Source: Sphingobacterium sp. lm-10
Lineage (GTDB): Bacteria > Bacteroidota > Bacteroidia > Sphingobacteriales > Sphingobacteriaceae
Length of the DNA stretch: 64,000 nucleotides
Reading direction: 5' to 3'
Assembly (NCBI RefSeq): GCF_023554555.1
Contig: NZ_JAMJWC010000004.1
Location: 1 to 64,000 of the forward strand
Shown: positions 55,708 through 63,084 of the stretch, one piece after another
Position numbering within the stretch: position 1 is the stretch's first letter
Layout of the letters: every line of letters begins with the position of its first letter
Made by a program: the position numbers and the translations under genes
Notes under the pieces: model-generated
Told to the model about the DNA's origin: nothing
Database searches by the model: none
Seen by the model: the letters and a program-made list of their open reading frames with translations, nothing else

Positions 55708-56223
55708 ATGGAGATACAAGAAACTATCGTAAATAAGGTCGCACAAAGCGGTTTGATGACCGTGGATCTTGCACACTTTGCCCCTCAAGAGGAAATTGTA
55801 ATCTACGACATCAAAGACAACCTGTTTCATGGGCTGATCTTGAAAGAAAAGGATTTCCGGGATTTCATTAAGACCAATGACTGGTCGACATATACTGATA
55901 AGCATGTGGGCATTATCTGTTCTACAGATGCTATCGTACCTACCTGGGCATACATGTTACTGTCCAGCAAATTAACGCCTATTGCGGCATCGGTTCATTT
56001 CGGAGATGCGGAAATCGTTCGCGGAAATCTATTTCGCGATACCCTTGAGCACTTGGATTATGCCCGTTTTGCCGATCAACGGGTAGTGGTAAAAGGTTGT
56101 GGAGATATTCCTATTCCTACCGAAGCCTTTGTAACTTTTACCGGAAAGCTCACACAAACCGCTAAAAGCGTGATGTATGGTGAACCCTGTTCTACTGTAC
56201 CCGTTTTTAAACGAAAACCTTAA
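55708..56223 (+). CDS. DUF2480 family protein
   Basis: 171-residue cytosolic protein of the Bacteroidota DUF2480 family: IVNKVAQSGLMTVDLAHFAPQEE, the strands around IVPTWAYMLLSSKLTPIAASVHFGD, and CGDIPIPTEAFVTFTGKLTQTAKSVMYGEPCSTVPVFKRK at the end with two Cys. Function unknown. Start is ATG 55708; an ATG 27 bases upstream lies inside the ppiD terminator. It heads a DUF2480-DUF3108-DUF3109 run. Confidence 0.85.
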   Translation: MEIQETIVNKVAQSGLMTVDLAHFAPQEEIVIYDIKDNLFHGLILKEKDFRDFIKTNDWSTYTDKHVGIICSTDAIVPTWAYMLLSSKLTPIAASVHFGDAEIVRGNLFRDTLEHLDYARFADQRVVVKGCGDIPIPTEAFVTFTGKLTQTAKSVMYGEPCSTVPVFKRKP

Positions 56224-56254
56224 ACTATACCGCTTCATGCAGGTCTAAAACGCT

Positions 56255-57043
56255 ATGAGAAGAACGTTAGCCACATTTATTTTAACCTGCTTGATGGCCA
56301 CGCTATCCATCGCTCAGCATCTACCCTACCTTTCTGAACCAACTTTTAAAGGTGGTGAAAAACTCCGTTACAAGTTAAAATACGGATTCTTGAATGCCGC
56401 TTCAGCCTATTTGCAGGTGAGTGATTCGAACCTCAAATTTGGCCCGGACCCTACCTTTCGATTATTTGCCAGTGGTGAAACTTCAGGTGCATTTTCTCTA
56501 TATACTGTTAAAAACAAATACGAGTCTTACATCAATAAAAAAACATTGATGCCCTACCTGTACGTTGAAAACATTCAGGAAGGTAGCTACCGAAGAGAAG
56601 AGTACGCTTCCTTCGACCATAAAAACAAAACGGTAACCGGGAAGAAAGGAACCTTCAAAAGTAATCAGCCTCAATTTTTCGACCTTGTATCGGCGTATTA
56701 TTTCGCACGAAATCTCGACTTTTCCAACCTGAAAAAAGGCGATAAATTCAATATTAACTACTTCCTCAGTGATGAGATTTCTCAATTGAGCGTGGAGTAT
56801 GTTGGTATAGAGAAAGTGAAAACAGCGCTCGGCATGCTGGAATGTATTAAGCTAAGTCCAGAGATATCCCCAGGTCGTATTTTCAAAAAGGATAGTAAAC
56901 TGTATCTTTGGGTCACTAATGACGGAAACAGAATCCCAGTGAAAGCACACGTGGAAATTCTGATCGGTTCAGTGACGTTAGAATTGGTGAGTGCCGAAGG
57001 ATTAAAATACAAATTGGGACAGCGCGCCAGCTATTCAAAATAA
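56255..57043 (+). CDS. DUF3108 family exported protein
   Basis: 262-residue exported protein with a signal peptide (about 1-20, ending SIAQ). The DUF3108 fold is apparent from EPTFKGGEKLRYKLKYGFLNAASAYLQV at the start of the mature part and VTNDGNRIPVKAHVEILIGSVTLELVSA near the end. Probably periplasmic beta-rich protein; function unknown. It starts 31 bases after DUF2480 and ends seven before DUF3109, in a likely operon. Confidence 0.85.
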   Translation: MRRTLATFILTCLMATLSIAQHLPYLSEPTFKGGEKLRYKLKYGFLNAASAYLQVSDSNLKFGPDPTFRLFASGETSGAFSLYTVKNKYESYINKKTLMPYLYVENIQEGSYRREEYASFDHKNKTVTGKKGTFKSNQPQFFDLVSAYYFARNLDFSNLKKGDKFNINYFLSDEISQLSVEYVGIEKVKTALGMLECIKLSPEISPGRIFKKDSKLYLWVTNDGNRIPVKAHVEILIGSVTLELVSAEGLKYKLGQRASYSK

Positions 57044-57050
57044 TAAGACC

Positions 57051-57617
57051 ATGATTGAAGTAGGTAGTGTCCTCGTAAATGAAGATGTGATCAACAATGA
57101 CTTCGTTTGCAATCTGAACAAATGCAAAGGAATCTGTTGTGTGGAAGGTGATTCGGGCGCGCCCCTGCTAGCCCGCGAAATAGATATACTGAAAGAGATT
57201 TATCCGAAGGTAAAACCTTACATGACTGAAAAGGGCATTGAGGCAGTAGAACAACAAGGCACACACGTCGTTGACGTAGATGGAGATTTAACCACTACTT
57301 GTGTAGATGGAAATAAGGAGTGTGCCTATGTAATGTGGGAAAATGGCATGACCAAATGTGCTATTGAGAAAGCAAATGAGGATGGTGTAGTAGACTGGAA
57401 AAAACCCGTTTCCTGCCACTTGTATCCAATCCGCACCACGCACTACCCTTCTTTCGACGTGTTAAATTACGACCGATGGTCGATCTGCAGCGATGCATGC
57501 ACTTTCGGCAAAGAGTTGGGCGTACCGGTATACAAATTCTTGAAAGATCCGCTCATTCGGGTGTACGGCGAAGCATGGTATGAAGAGTTAGAAAATGCAG
57601 TTAATTCTAACGCATAA
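57051..57617 (+). CDS. DUF3109 Cys-rich protein
   Basis: 188-residue cytosolic protein. A dense set of Cys (VCNLNKCKGICCVEGD near residue 24; TTCVDGNKECAYV; KCAIEK; SCHLYPIR; ICSDACTFG) with no signal peptide suggests zinc or Fe-S binding, similar to YkgJ-type CxxCxxxxC clusters. The conserved HLYPIR and ACTFGKELG ends match the DUF3109 family. Function unknown. It follows DUF3108 closely. Confidence 0.85.
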   Translation: MIEVGSVLVNEDVINNDFVCNLNKCKGICCVEGDSGAPLLAREIDILKEIYPKVKPYMTEKGIEAVEQQGTHVVDVDGDLTTTCVDGNKECAYVMWENGMTKCAIEKANEDGVVDWKKPVSCHLYPIRTTHYPSFDVLNYDRWSICSDACTFGKELGVPVYKFLKDPLIRVYGEAWYEELENAVNSNA

Positions 57618-57683
57618 TTTTTAGTATTTTTACCTCCAATTAGCAACCGTTAGACAATTTTTATTCGGTTTTAGAACCTATTC

Positions 57684-58655
57684 ATGCTTACACTTGACGT
57701 AATACAAGAACCCATTTCTGAACATCTCAAACGCTTCGAAAAAACATTCAAAGCATCCATGCAAAGTTCGGTACCATTGTTGGATCGGGTTACACAATAT
57801 ATCCTGAAAAGGAAAGGAAAACAAATGCGGCCTATGTTCGTTTTTCTATCTGCAGGACTCACAGGTAGTATTACAGAATCGACTTACAGAGGAGCATCTT
57901 TGGTAGAACTATTGCATACCGCTTCTCTGGTACACGATGATGTCGTTGACAACGCCTATGAACGCAGAGGATTTTTTTCTGTGAATGCACTTTGGAAAAA
58001 CAAGGTTGCCGTATTGGTCGGCGACTTTTTACTATCTAAAGGAATGTCCCTGTCGGTTAAGCATGATGAGCTCAATTTGCTCAAGATTATGTCTGATGCC
58101 GTAGAGGAGATGAGTGAAGGTGAGTTACTCCAAATCGAGAAAGCGCGCAAACTGGACATTAAAGAGCCGATTTACTTTGAAATTATTCGAAAAAAGACGG
58201 CCTCTCTGATTGCATCCTGTTGTGCCTGCGGAGCATCTTCTACAGACGCTTCTGAAGAGACCATCAAAAGATTGCATTTGTTTGGTGAGAAGGTTGGCAT
58301 TGCCTTTCAGATAAAAGATGATCTTTTTGATTTTGGAATAGACGATGTGGGTAAGCCGGTCGGCAATGATGTGCGAGAGAAGAAAATGACGCTTCCGCTG
58401 ATCTTAGCTTTACAGGGTGCAGATCAGAAAGAAAAACGCCGCATCATTAACTTAGTAAAAAACCACAATGAAGACCGTGAGAAGATTGCGGAGGTGGTCC
58501 AATTTGTGCGGAGCAGTAACGGGTTGGAGATGGCTACCGAGCGTATGCTACAGTATCAACAAGAAGCGTTTGATATTTTGGCAGAATTTCCAGATAGCGT
58601 CTACAAAACGGGGCTGGAGCAATTAGTGCGATACACGACAGAACGTAACAAATAA
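57684..58655 (+). CDS. ispB: Polyprenyl diphosphate synthase
   Basis: 323-residue trans-isoprenyl synthase that builds the side chain of menaquinone or a comparable long-chain polyprenyl diphosphate. Two Asp-rich Mg motifs are visible, LVHDDVVD near residue 85 and IKDDLFDFG near 213, plus RGKGKQMRP-type KGKQMRPMFV and GKPVGNDVREKKMTLPLIL. Chain length cannot be fixed from this view. The terC gene starts two bases after its stop, so the pair is probably coupled. Confidence 0.9.
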   Translation: MLTLDVIQEPISEHLKRFEKTFKASMQSSVPLLDRVTQYILKRKGKQMRPMFVFLSAGLTGSITESTYRGASLVELLHTASLVHDDVVDNAYERRGFFSVNALWKNKVAVLVGDFLLSKGMSLSVKHDELNLLKIMSDAVEEMSEGELLQIEKARKLDIKEPIYFEIIRKKTASLIASCCACGASSTDASEETIKRLHLFGEKVGIAFQIKDDLFDFGIDDVGKPVGNDVREKKMTLPLILALQGADQKEKRRIINLVKNHNEDREKIAEVVQFVRSSNGLEMATERMLQYQQEAFDILAEFPDSVYKTGLEQLVRYTTERNK

Positions 58656-58657
58656 AT

Positions 58658-59722
58658 ATGAGCCACGAATTGCTATTTTTTGGAGGATTTATACTTTTTA
58701 TTATCCTCATGTTAGCCATAGATCTAGGTTTATTCGCGAAGGACAACAAACCGATCAGCCTGCAATCTGCTACCATCATGAGTTTGGTATGGATCACATT
58801 CGCTTTGGGTTTTGGCCTCATTCTCTATTTCTGGGGGCACGAGCTACATAGTATTACTGACTTTGCTTCGCTAAAAGAGGTCATTAATCGACACTCGCAT
58901 AATATCGAAGTGATCGAGAATAACTTCGATCAGAGTATTGCATTATACAATCGCAACCTGAGTTTAGAGTACTTAACAGGCTATGTGGTGGAGTATGCAC
59001 TTTCCGTAGATAATATCTTCGTGATGGTGCTCTTATTTTCTTCTTTCGGCATTCCGGAAAAATATTACCACAAGATCTTAGTTTGGGGTATTATCGGCGC
59101 TATTCTTTTACGCTGTATATTTATTTTTATTGGCGCAGCACTTATTGCCAAATTTGGATGGATACTATACCTCTTTGGTGCATTCTTGGTTTACACAGGA
59201 ATCATGATGTACATCAAGCGGAACGAAGAGGAAGAAGTGGATCCTAAAAGCCATCCGGTGGTGAAATTCGCTTCCAAATACTTTAAAGTCACTCACGAAA
59301 CGGAAAGCGGCAATTTCTTCGACATCAAAAATGGGGTACGGTATATGACTCCATTGTTCTTAGTATTGCTTGTAATCGAATTTACGGATTTGATCTTTGC
59401 TGTAGACTCCATTCCTGCGATTTTTTCGGTAACGCAAGATCCGTACATCGTGTTCTTTTCGAACATATTCGCTGTATTAGGATTACGTTCTATGTTTTTC
59501 CTGTTGGTCAATATCATTCACAAGTTTCATTACCTCAAAGTGGGATTGGCTTTCCTATTGGTTTTTATCGGTGTAAAGATGTTGCTACACGACTGGCTGC
59601 ATAGTTGGGGATTCGAAACGATTCATTCCTTAATCGTCATTATAGGTATTCTAGCTGTCAGCATTATAGCTTCATTAGTATTTCCGAAAAAAGTCGAAGG
59701 CAATCCGATGAGCAGGCCATAA
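58658..59722 (+). CDS. TerC/Alx family membrane protein
   Basis: 354-residue inner-membrane protein with about nine helices. Metal-coordinating Asp in GLFAKDNKP, ALSVDNIFV and FAVDSIPAIFSVTQDPYIVF are the TerC family signature, seen in Alx, a manganese exporter/sensor. Most likely a Mn2+ efflux or metal homeostasis protein. Unlike Escherichia coli alx there is no yybP-ykoY riboswitch, because it is downstream of ispB. Confidence 0.9.
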   Translation: MSHELLFFGGFILFIILMLAIDLGLFAKDNKPISLQSATIMSLVWITFALGFGLILYFWGHELHSITDFASLKEVINRHSHNIEVIENNFDQSIALYNRNLSLEYLTGYVVEYALSVDNIFVMVLLFSSFGIPEKYYHKILVWGIIGAILLRCIFIFIGAALIAKFGWILYLFGAFLVYTGIMMYIKRNEEEEVDPKSHPVVKFASKYFKVTHETESGNFFDIKNGVRYMTPLFLVLLVIEFTDLIFAVDSIPAIFSVTQDPYIVFFSNIFAVLGLRSMFFLLVNIIHKFHYLKVGLAFLLVFIGVKMLLHDWLHSWGFETIHSLIVIIGILAVSIIASLVFPKKVEGNPMSRP

Positions 59723-59785
59723 AACAGGTTTATAGTTTCGTTCATAATGTATAAATTCGTGCTTATTACTAAACACGACTAAACC

Positions 59786-60970
59786 ATGAACGTAAACAAA
59801 TCGATTGTTCTGTCGCTAGGCCTATTTATAGGCACATTAGGCGTTCAGGCACAAGACAATCTGATCAATTCCATTAAAGGCAATGCCAGTGAGAATAGCA
59901 AAGCTGGATTTCAATTTACTGAGGTCATCAACCTGGAAAATACGCCGATCAGAGATCAAGGATCAACAGGCACCTGCTGGTCTTACTCTGGAAATTCATT
60001 TTTGGAATCCGAGATGCTCCGTATGGGCAAGCCTCCAGTTGAGATCTCCCAGATTTATACTGCTCGCCAAACCTATATAGAAAAAGCAAAGAATTACGTC
60101 CGCCTGCACGGCGATCAAGCGCAGGGTGAAGGTGGTCAGGTACACGATGTGTTGACCATTTTCAAAAAGTACGGCGCCGTTCCTCAGGAAGTGTATAGCG
60201 GATTACAAGAAGGCCAGACACGCAACAATTTCGGCGATATGACTCCGATCCTGCACAACATGGCCGAGAATGTCGCAAAATCTAAAAAGCCAAGTCCCAA
60301 CTGGATAGAAGCGTATACCGGCATCTTGGATGCTTATTTAGGAAAAGTACCAGAAAACTTCAACTATCAGGGTAAAAACTATACTCCACGGACTTTCGCT
60401 GATCAGGTCATCGGCATCAAACCTGCAGATTACGTAGCGATATCTTCCTTCGAAGCCTATCCTTATTATGAGTCTTTCGTGTTGCTTATTCCAGACAACT
60501 GGTCTTTCGAGAGTTTTCATAATGTTCAGATCAACGATATGACGGATATCATCGATCACGCGTTAAGCAAAGGTTATACGATTGCGTGGGCGACCGATGT
60601 GTCGGAGAAAAGCTTTAGCTGGCGCAATGGTGTGGCTTACGTTCCAGAAAAAGCGGTGGAAAAAATGACAACGGCGGAGCAGGCAGATATGTTTAACGGT
60701 CCAAAGACAGAGCCTACCATCACACCAGCACAACGTCAGGCCGCATTCGACGACTACTCTACCACAGACGATCACGGTATGCACATCGTTGGCTCGGTGA
60801 AAGATCAAAATGGCAAGGAATACTACACCGTGAAAAACTCTTGGGGCGAGTCTAACGACTACAAAGGTTATATGTACGTTACTAAAGAGTTTGTACGTTA
60901 TAAAACCATTTCTTTATTGTTGCACAAAGATGGATTAGCGAAGGATATGAAGAAAAAGCTCAGCATCTAA
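59786..60970 (+). CDS. Exported C1-family cysteine peptidase (bleomycin hydrolase-like)
   Basis: 394-residue papain-fold peptidase of the C1B/bleomycin hydrolase type. Active-site Cys64 lies in GSTGTCWSYSGNSFLES, His333 in DDHGMHIVG and Asn in VKNSWGES. Unlike cytosolic PepC/bleomycin hydrolase it has a signal peptide (MNVNKSIVLSLGLFIGTLGVQAQ) and is probably periplasmic. RDQGSTGTCW also occurs in other Bacteroidota secreted members. The substrate is unknown; dipeptide turnover is a guess. It ends at a hairpin terminator. Confidence 0.9.
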   Translation: MNVNKSIVLSLGLFIGTLGVQAQDNLINSIKGNASENSKAGFQFTEVINLENTPIRDQGSTGTCWSYSGNSFLESEMLRMGKPPVEISQIYTARQTYIEKAKNYVRLHGDQAQGEGGQVHDVLTIFKKYGAVPQEVYSGLQEGQTRNNFGDMTPILHNMAENVAKSKKPSPNWIEAYTGILDAYLGKVPENFNYQGKNYTPRTFADQVIGIKPADYVAISSFEAYPYYESFVLLIPDNWSFESFHNVQINDMTDIIDHALSKGYTIAWATDVSEKSFSWRNGVAYVPEKAVEKMTTAEQADMFNGPKTEPTITPAQRQAAFDDYSTTDDHGMHIVGSVKDQNGKEYYTVKNSWGESNDYKGYMYVTKEFVRYKTISLLLHKDGLAKDMKKKLSI

Positions 60971-61000
60971 GCTTCGTTAAAAGAAGACTTGCGAACAACA

Positions 61001-61032
61001 AAGGGCTGGATAGTTTTGACTATCTGGCCCTT
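61001..61032 (+). terminator. Terminator after the C1 peptidase gene
   Basis: AAGGGCTGGATAGT (61001-61014) pairs with ACTATCTGGCCCTT (61019-61032) with two wobble/mismatch positions around TTTG, followed by TGTTCATTAATAAA. It is the only transcription end seen for the C1 peptidase gene; the following 320 bases hold the remnant and operator below. Confidence 0.75.
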
Positions 61033-61059
61033 GTTCATTAATAAATACTGATCCGACAG

Positions 61060-61194
61060 TTAAAAATAAACCTCCCGCGAAGGCCAAATGGACTCTAAGA
61101 ACTTTCCATTGAAAGGGTATAGGTGGTAATATGCCTCTTCTAGCGACTGACTATCTGGAAATGCCATAAGCTGGAAACCGACTACTATTTCATG
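61060..61194 (-). pseudogene. Minus-strand coding remnant (C-terminal fragment)
   Basis: A 44-codon frame, stop to stop, ends with TAA at 61060. Its composition, including HEIVVGFQLMAFPDSQSLEE and later GKFLESIWPSREVYF, looks like real protein (Trp, Pro, Tyr, Phe, balanced charges) and not like A/T-rich noise. The same frame reads on after the in-frame TGA at 61195-61197 for 16 codons (VYLSVGSNKYIPSTNY), then meets another stop. No start codon gives a complete protein except an internal ATG at 61167. I read it as the C-terminal scrap of a decayed gene, cut by arrival of the module at 61311-62927. The parent family is not recognised. Confidence 0.4.
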
Positions 61195-61310
61195 TCAATA
61201 ATTCGTGGAGGGTATATACTTATTACTACCCACACTTAAATAAACTCACTTCTTCGTAACAATCCTAAATATCGAAAACAGAGTCGAGCCTGTACTTGGC
61301 TACTGAAAAA

Positions 61311-61351
61311 ATCTAAAATAAAACTCCAACTAAAATATCGTAATTTTAGAT
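61311..61351. promoter_or_regulatory. Operator and promoter of the HTH-Doc module
   Basis: CTAAAAT occurs at 61313-61319 and 61330-61336, and its complement ATTTTAG at 61343-61349. The last two form a 20-bp palindrome, CTAAAAT-ATCGTA-ATTTTAG. The outer copies extend to ATCTAAAAT (61311-61319) against ATTTTAGAT (61343-61351). A -7-like TAATTTTA (61341-61348) lies in the right arm, three bases before the ATG. A protein on this site would block RNA polymerase. A weaker fourth copy, CTAAATATCG, is near 61265. Regulation by the HTH protein is inference. Confidence 0.6.
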
Positions 61352-62437
61352 ATGCTGAAGGATTTAACAAACTCTGATTTAGATAGAAAAAACATATTAA
61401 ACAACCACGTTGCTATACAGGAATTATATCAGCACATAGGTTTTTTTGGATTTAAGCACGACGGTAAGTTTAGATTTACTAAACTACAGGTTGCAGAGTA
61501 TTTTGAGGTGGACATTCGCACTGTTGAAAGACTTGTAGAAAATCACAAGGAAGAGGTAGTAGAAAGTGGCTATGAAATTTACACCGGATTTAAGTTAAAA
61601 GACTTCAAGGATAGAATTGTCGCCTTCATTCAAAAAGTAAATGAGGGCAGCTATGTTCCCGACATACATGTCGGGAACATGATAAAATCATTTGAAAATG
61701 AACTAGATAGCTTATCAAGAACTCCACAATTAGCTGTTTTTACCTATAAATCATTCCTAAATATCGGCATGCTTTTGATCGGGTCGGAAAAGGCTCAAAA
61801 TCTTCGTTCTACCATGTTGGATGTAGTCATCGATGTATTAAATCAAAAACTAGGTGGGAAAACAAAATTCATCAATCAAAGGGAAGAGGAGTATTTATCT
61901 AGTGCGATTAGAGAATACAACTATCGGCAAGAATTTACCAATGCCCTAGACGCTTATATTACAGATAACAAATTCAAATATGCACAACTAACAGATAAGA
62001 TCTACAAAAGCATATTTAACGAAAATGCAAAGGAATATCGACAGGTCTTGAGACTAAATGCAAAAGAAAGTGTCCGGAACACGATGTACTCAGAAGTACT
62101 TGATTTAGTAGCAGCTTACGAAAATGGTTTCTCCAAATTTTTGAAAAACGAGTATGAACAGCTTGGGAAAAAACTAAGTCTTTCCGAAGCACATATAATA
62201 TACTCAAAATATGAGCAAATCACAGAGGCCACTTTAATGCCGCTAAGGGAAAAAGCGAGAAGTTTGATGGCAAGCAGAGATCTAGCCTTTAGAGATTCAT
62301 TACATGAGAAACTGAAGGAATACATTAATGAAGTCAGTTCAGATGATTACGATAAGTTTTTAGGGGATCGGAGTATGGATTTGGAACAACGCTTAGAGGA
62401 AAACAAAGATGTATTCAGGAGATTAAAAGAAAGGTAA
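61352..62437 (+). CDS. HTH DNA-binding protein, putative antitoxin partner of Doc
   Basis: 361-residue protein with no signal or membrane segment. An N-terminal helix-turn-helix-like region (about 35-75; FTKLQVAEYFEVDIRTVERLVENH) is followed by a long alpha-helical body with TPQLAVFTYKSFLNIGMLLIGSEKAQNLRSTMLDVVIDVLNQKLGG near 128-173 and NQREEEYLSS. I recall Bacteroidota proteins of this layout named only as DNA-binding protein and found beside Doc-family genes; family identity needs a search. It is far larger than Phd (73 residues). One base separates its stop from the toxin ATG. Its mRNA contains a perfect 28-bp palindrome (61653-61680). Confidence 0.65.
   Translation: MLKDLTNSDLDRKNILNNHVAIQELYQHIGFFGFKHDGKFRFTKLQVAEYFEVDIRTVERLVENHKEEVVESGYEIYTGFKLKDFKDRIVAFIQKVNEGSYVPDIHVGNMIKSFENELDSLSRTPQLAVFTYKSFLNIGMLLIGSEKAQNLRSTMLDVVIDVLNQKLGGKTKFINQREEEYLSSAIREYNYRQEFTNALDAYITDNKFKYAQLTDKIYKSIFNENAKEYRQVLRLNAKESVRNTMYSEVLDLVAAYENGFSKFLKNEYEQLGKKLSLSEAHIIYSKYEQITEATLMPLREKARSLMASRDLAFRDSLHEKLKEYINEVSSDDYDKFLGDRSMDLEQRLEENKDVFRRLKER
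61653..61680. repeat. Perfect 28-bp palindrome inside the antitoxin-like gene
   Basis: ATGTTCCCGACAT (61653-61665), two bases AC, then ATGTCGGGAACAT (61668-61680), a perfect inverted repeat with 13-bp arms. It encodes YVPDIHVGNM in frame. In mRNA it would form a very stable hairpin with a 2-base (in practice 4-base) loop; in DNA it could be an internal operator. I found no second copy in the window. Confidence 0.85.
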
Positions 62438-62438
62438 T

Positions 62439-62927
62439 ATGGCATTCCATTTTTTCAGAGCTAATGATGCTATAAAAATTCATGACAAAATCATCGAGAT
62501 ATCGGGAGGCAGAGCTGGAATTAAAGATTATGGAAATATTGACAGCCCTTTAGTTCACATTCAAAATGACGATTATTATCCAACTTTTGAGAAGAAACTA
62601 ACACATCTAATTTTTGCATTTAATAAGTTTCACGCTTTTAATGATGGAAATAAAAGGACGTCGATCGCCATGGGAGCTTTCTTTCTTGAAGTAAATGGGT
62701 TAGACGTTATCGTAAATAAGTTCATTATTGAAATGGAGAATATTGCTGTAGCCATAGCTGACAACGCTATTGGAAAGGATCTGCTTTCAGAAATAGTCTC
62801 CTCTTTATTAAATGAGGAAGACTACAATGAACAACTAAAACTGAAAATAGTTAATGCACTTAAACTCATGGGGCCTGATAATAAACACGTCAATTTAGGA
62901 GAATATTTTTCTGATGACATCTATTAA
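62439..62927 (+). CDS. doc: Doc/Fic-fold toxin, death-on-curing family
   Basis: 162-residue Fic-fold protein. The signature HAFNDGNKR lies at 65-73: catalytic His65, and Lys72 where AMP-transferring Fic proteins have Gly. This is the Doc variant, known in phage P1 Doc to phosphorylate EF-Tu and stop translation. FEKKLTHLIFAFNKFHAFNDG and GNKRTSIAMGAFFLEVNG match the family core. The C-terminal 40 residues (about 120-162) are extra relative to P1 Doc (126 residues). It starts one base after the HTH gene, so the two are translated together. Confidence 0.85.
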   Translation: MAFHFFRANDAIKIHDKIIEISGGRAGIKDYGNIDSPLVHIQNDDYYPTFEKKLTHLIFAFNKFHAFNDGNKRTSIAMGAFFLEVNGLDVIVNKFIIEMENIAVAIADNAIGKDLLSEIVSSLLNEEDYNEQLKLKIVNALKLMGPDNKHVNLGEYFSDDIY

Positions 62928-63017
62928 AACAAAGTAACCTTATCTCTATGAGAAAAAGTTAATGTATCCCAGCTAATTTATCGCACCCCAGCTCACCCCA
63001 GAATAAAAACGAAAAAA

Positions 63018-63043
63018 AGTCGGACGATATTCATCGTCCGACT
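63018..63043. terminator. Terminator between the toxin gene and the S9 peptidase gene
   Basis: AGTCGGACGAT (63018-63028) pairs perfectly with ATCGTCCGACT (63033-63043) around ATTC, flanked by A-run and TTTTC. It serves the convergent S9 peptidase gene on the minus strand and probably the toxin gene. Confidence 0.85.
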
Positions 63044-63084
63044 TTTCTGTTTAAGAGCCCGCTACGCGGGCTTCGACAAATAAT

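Noticed and set aside
62975..63001. Short repeats of CCCAGCT/CACCCCAG after the toxin gene as a possible attachment site
   Set aside because: Repeats are only 7-8 bases and no matching copy is seen at the left side of the module.
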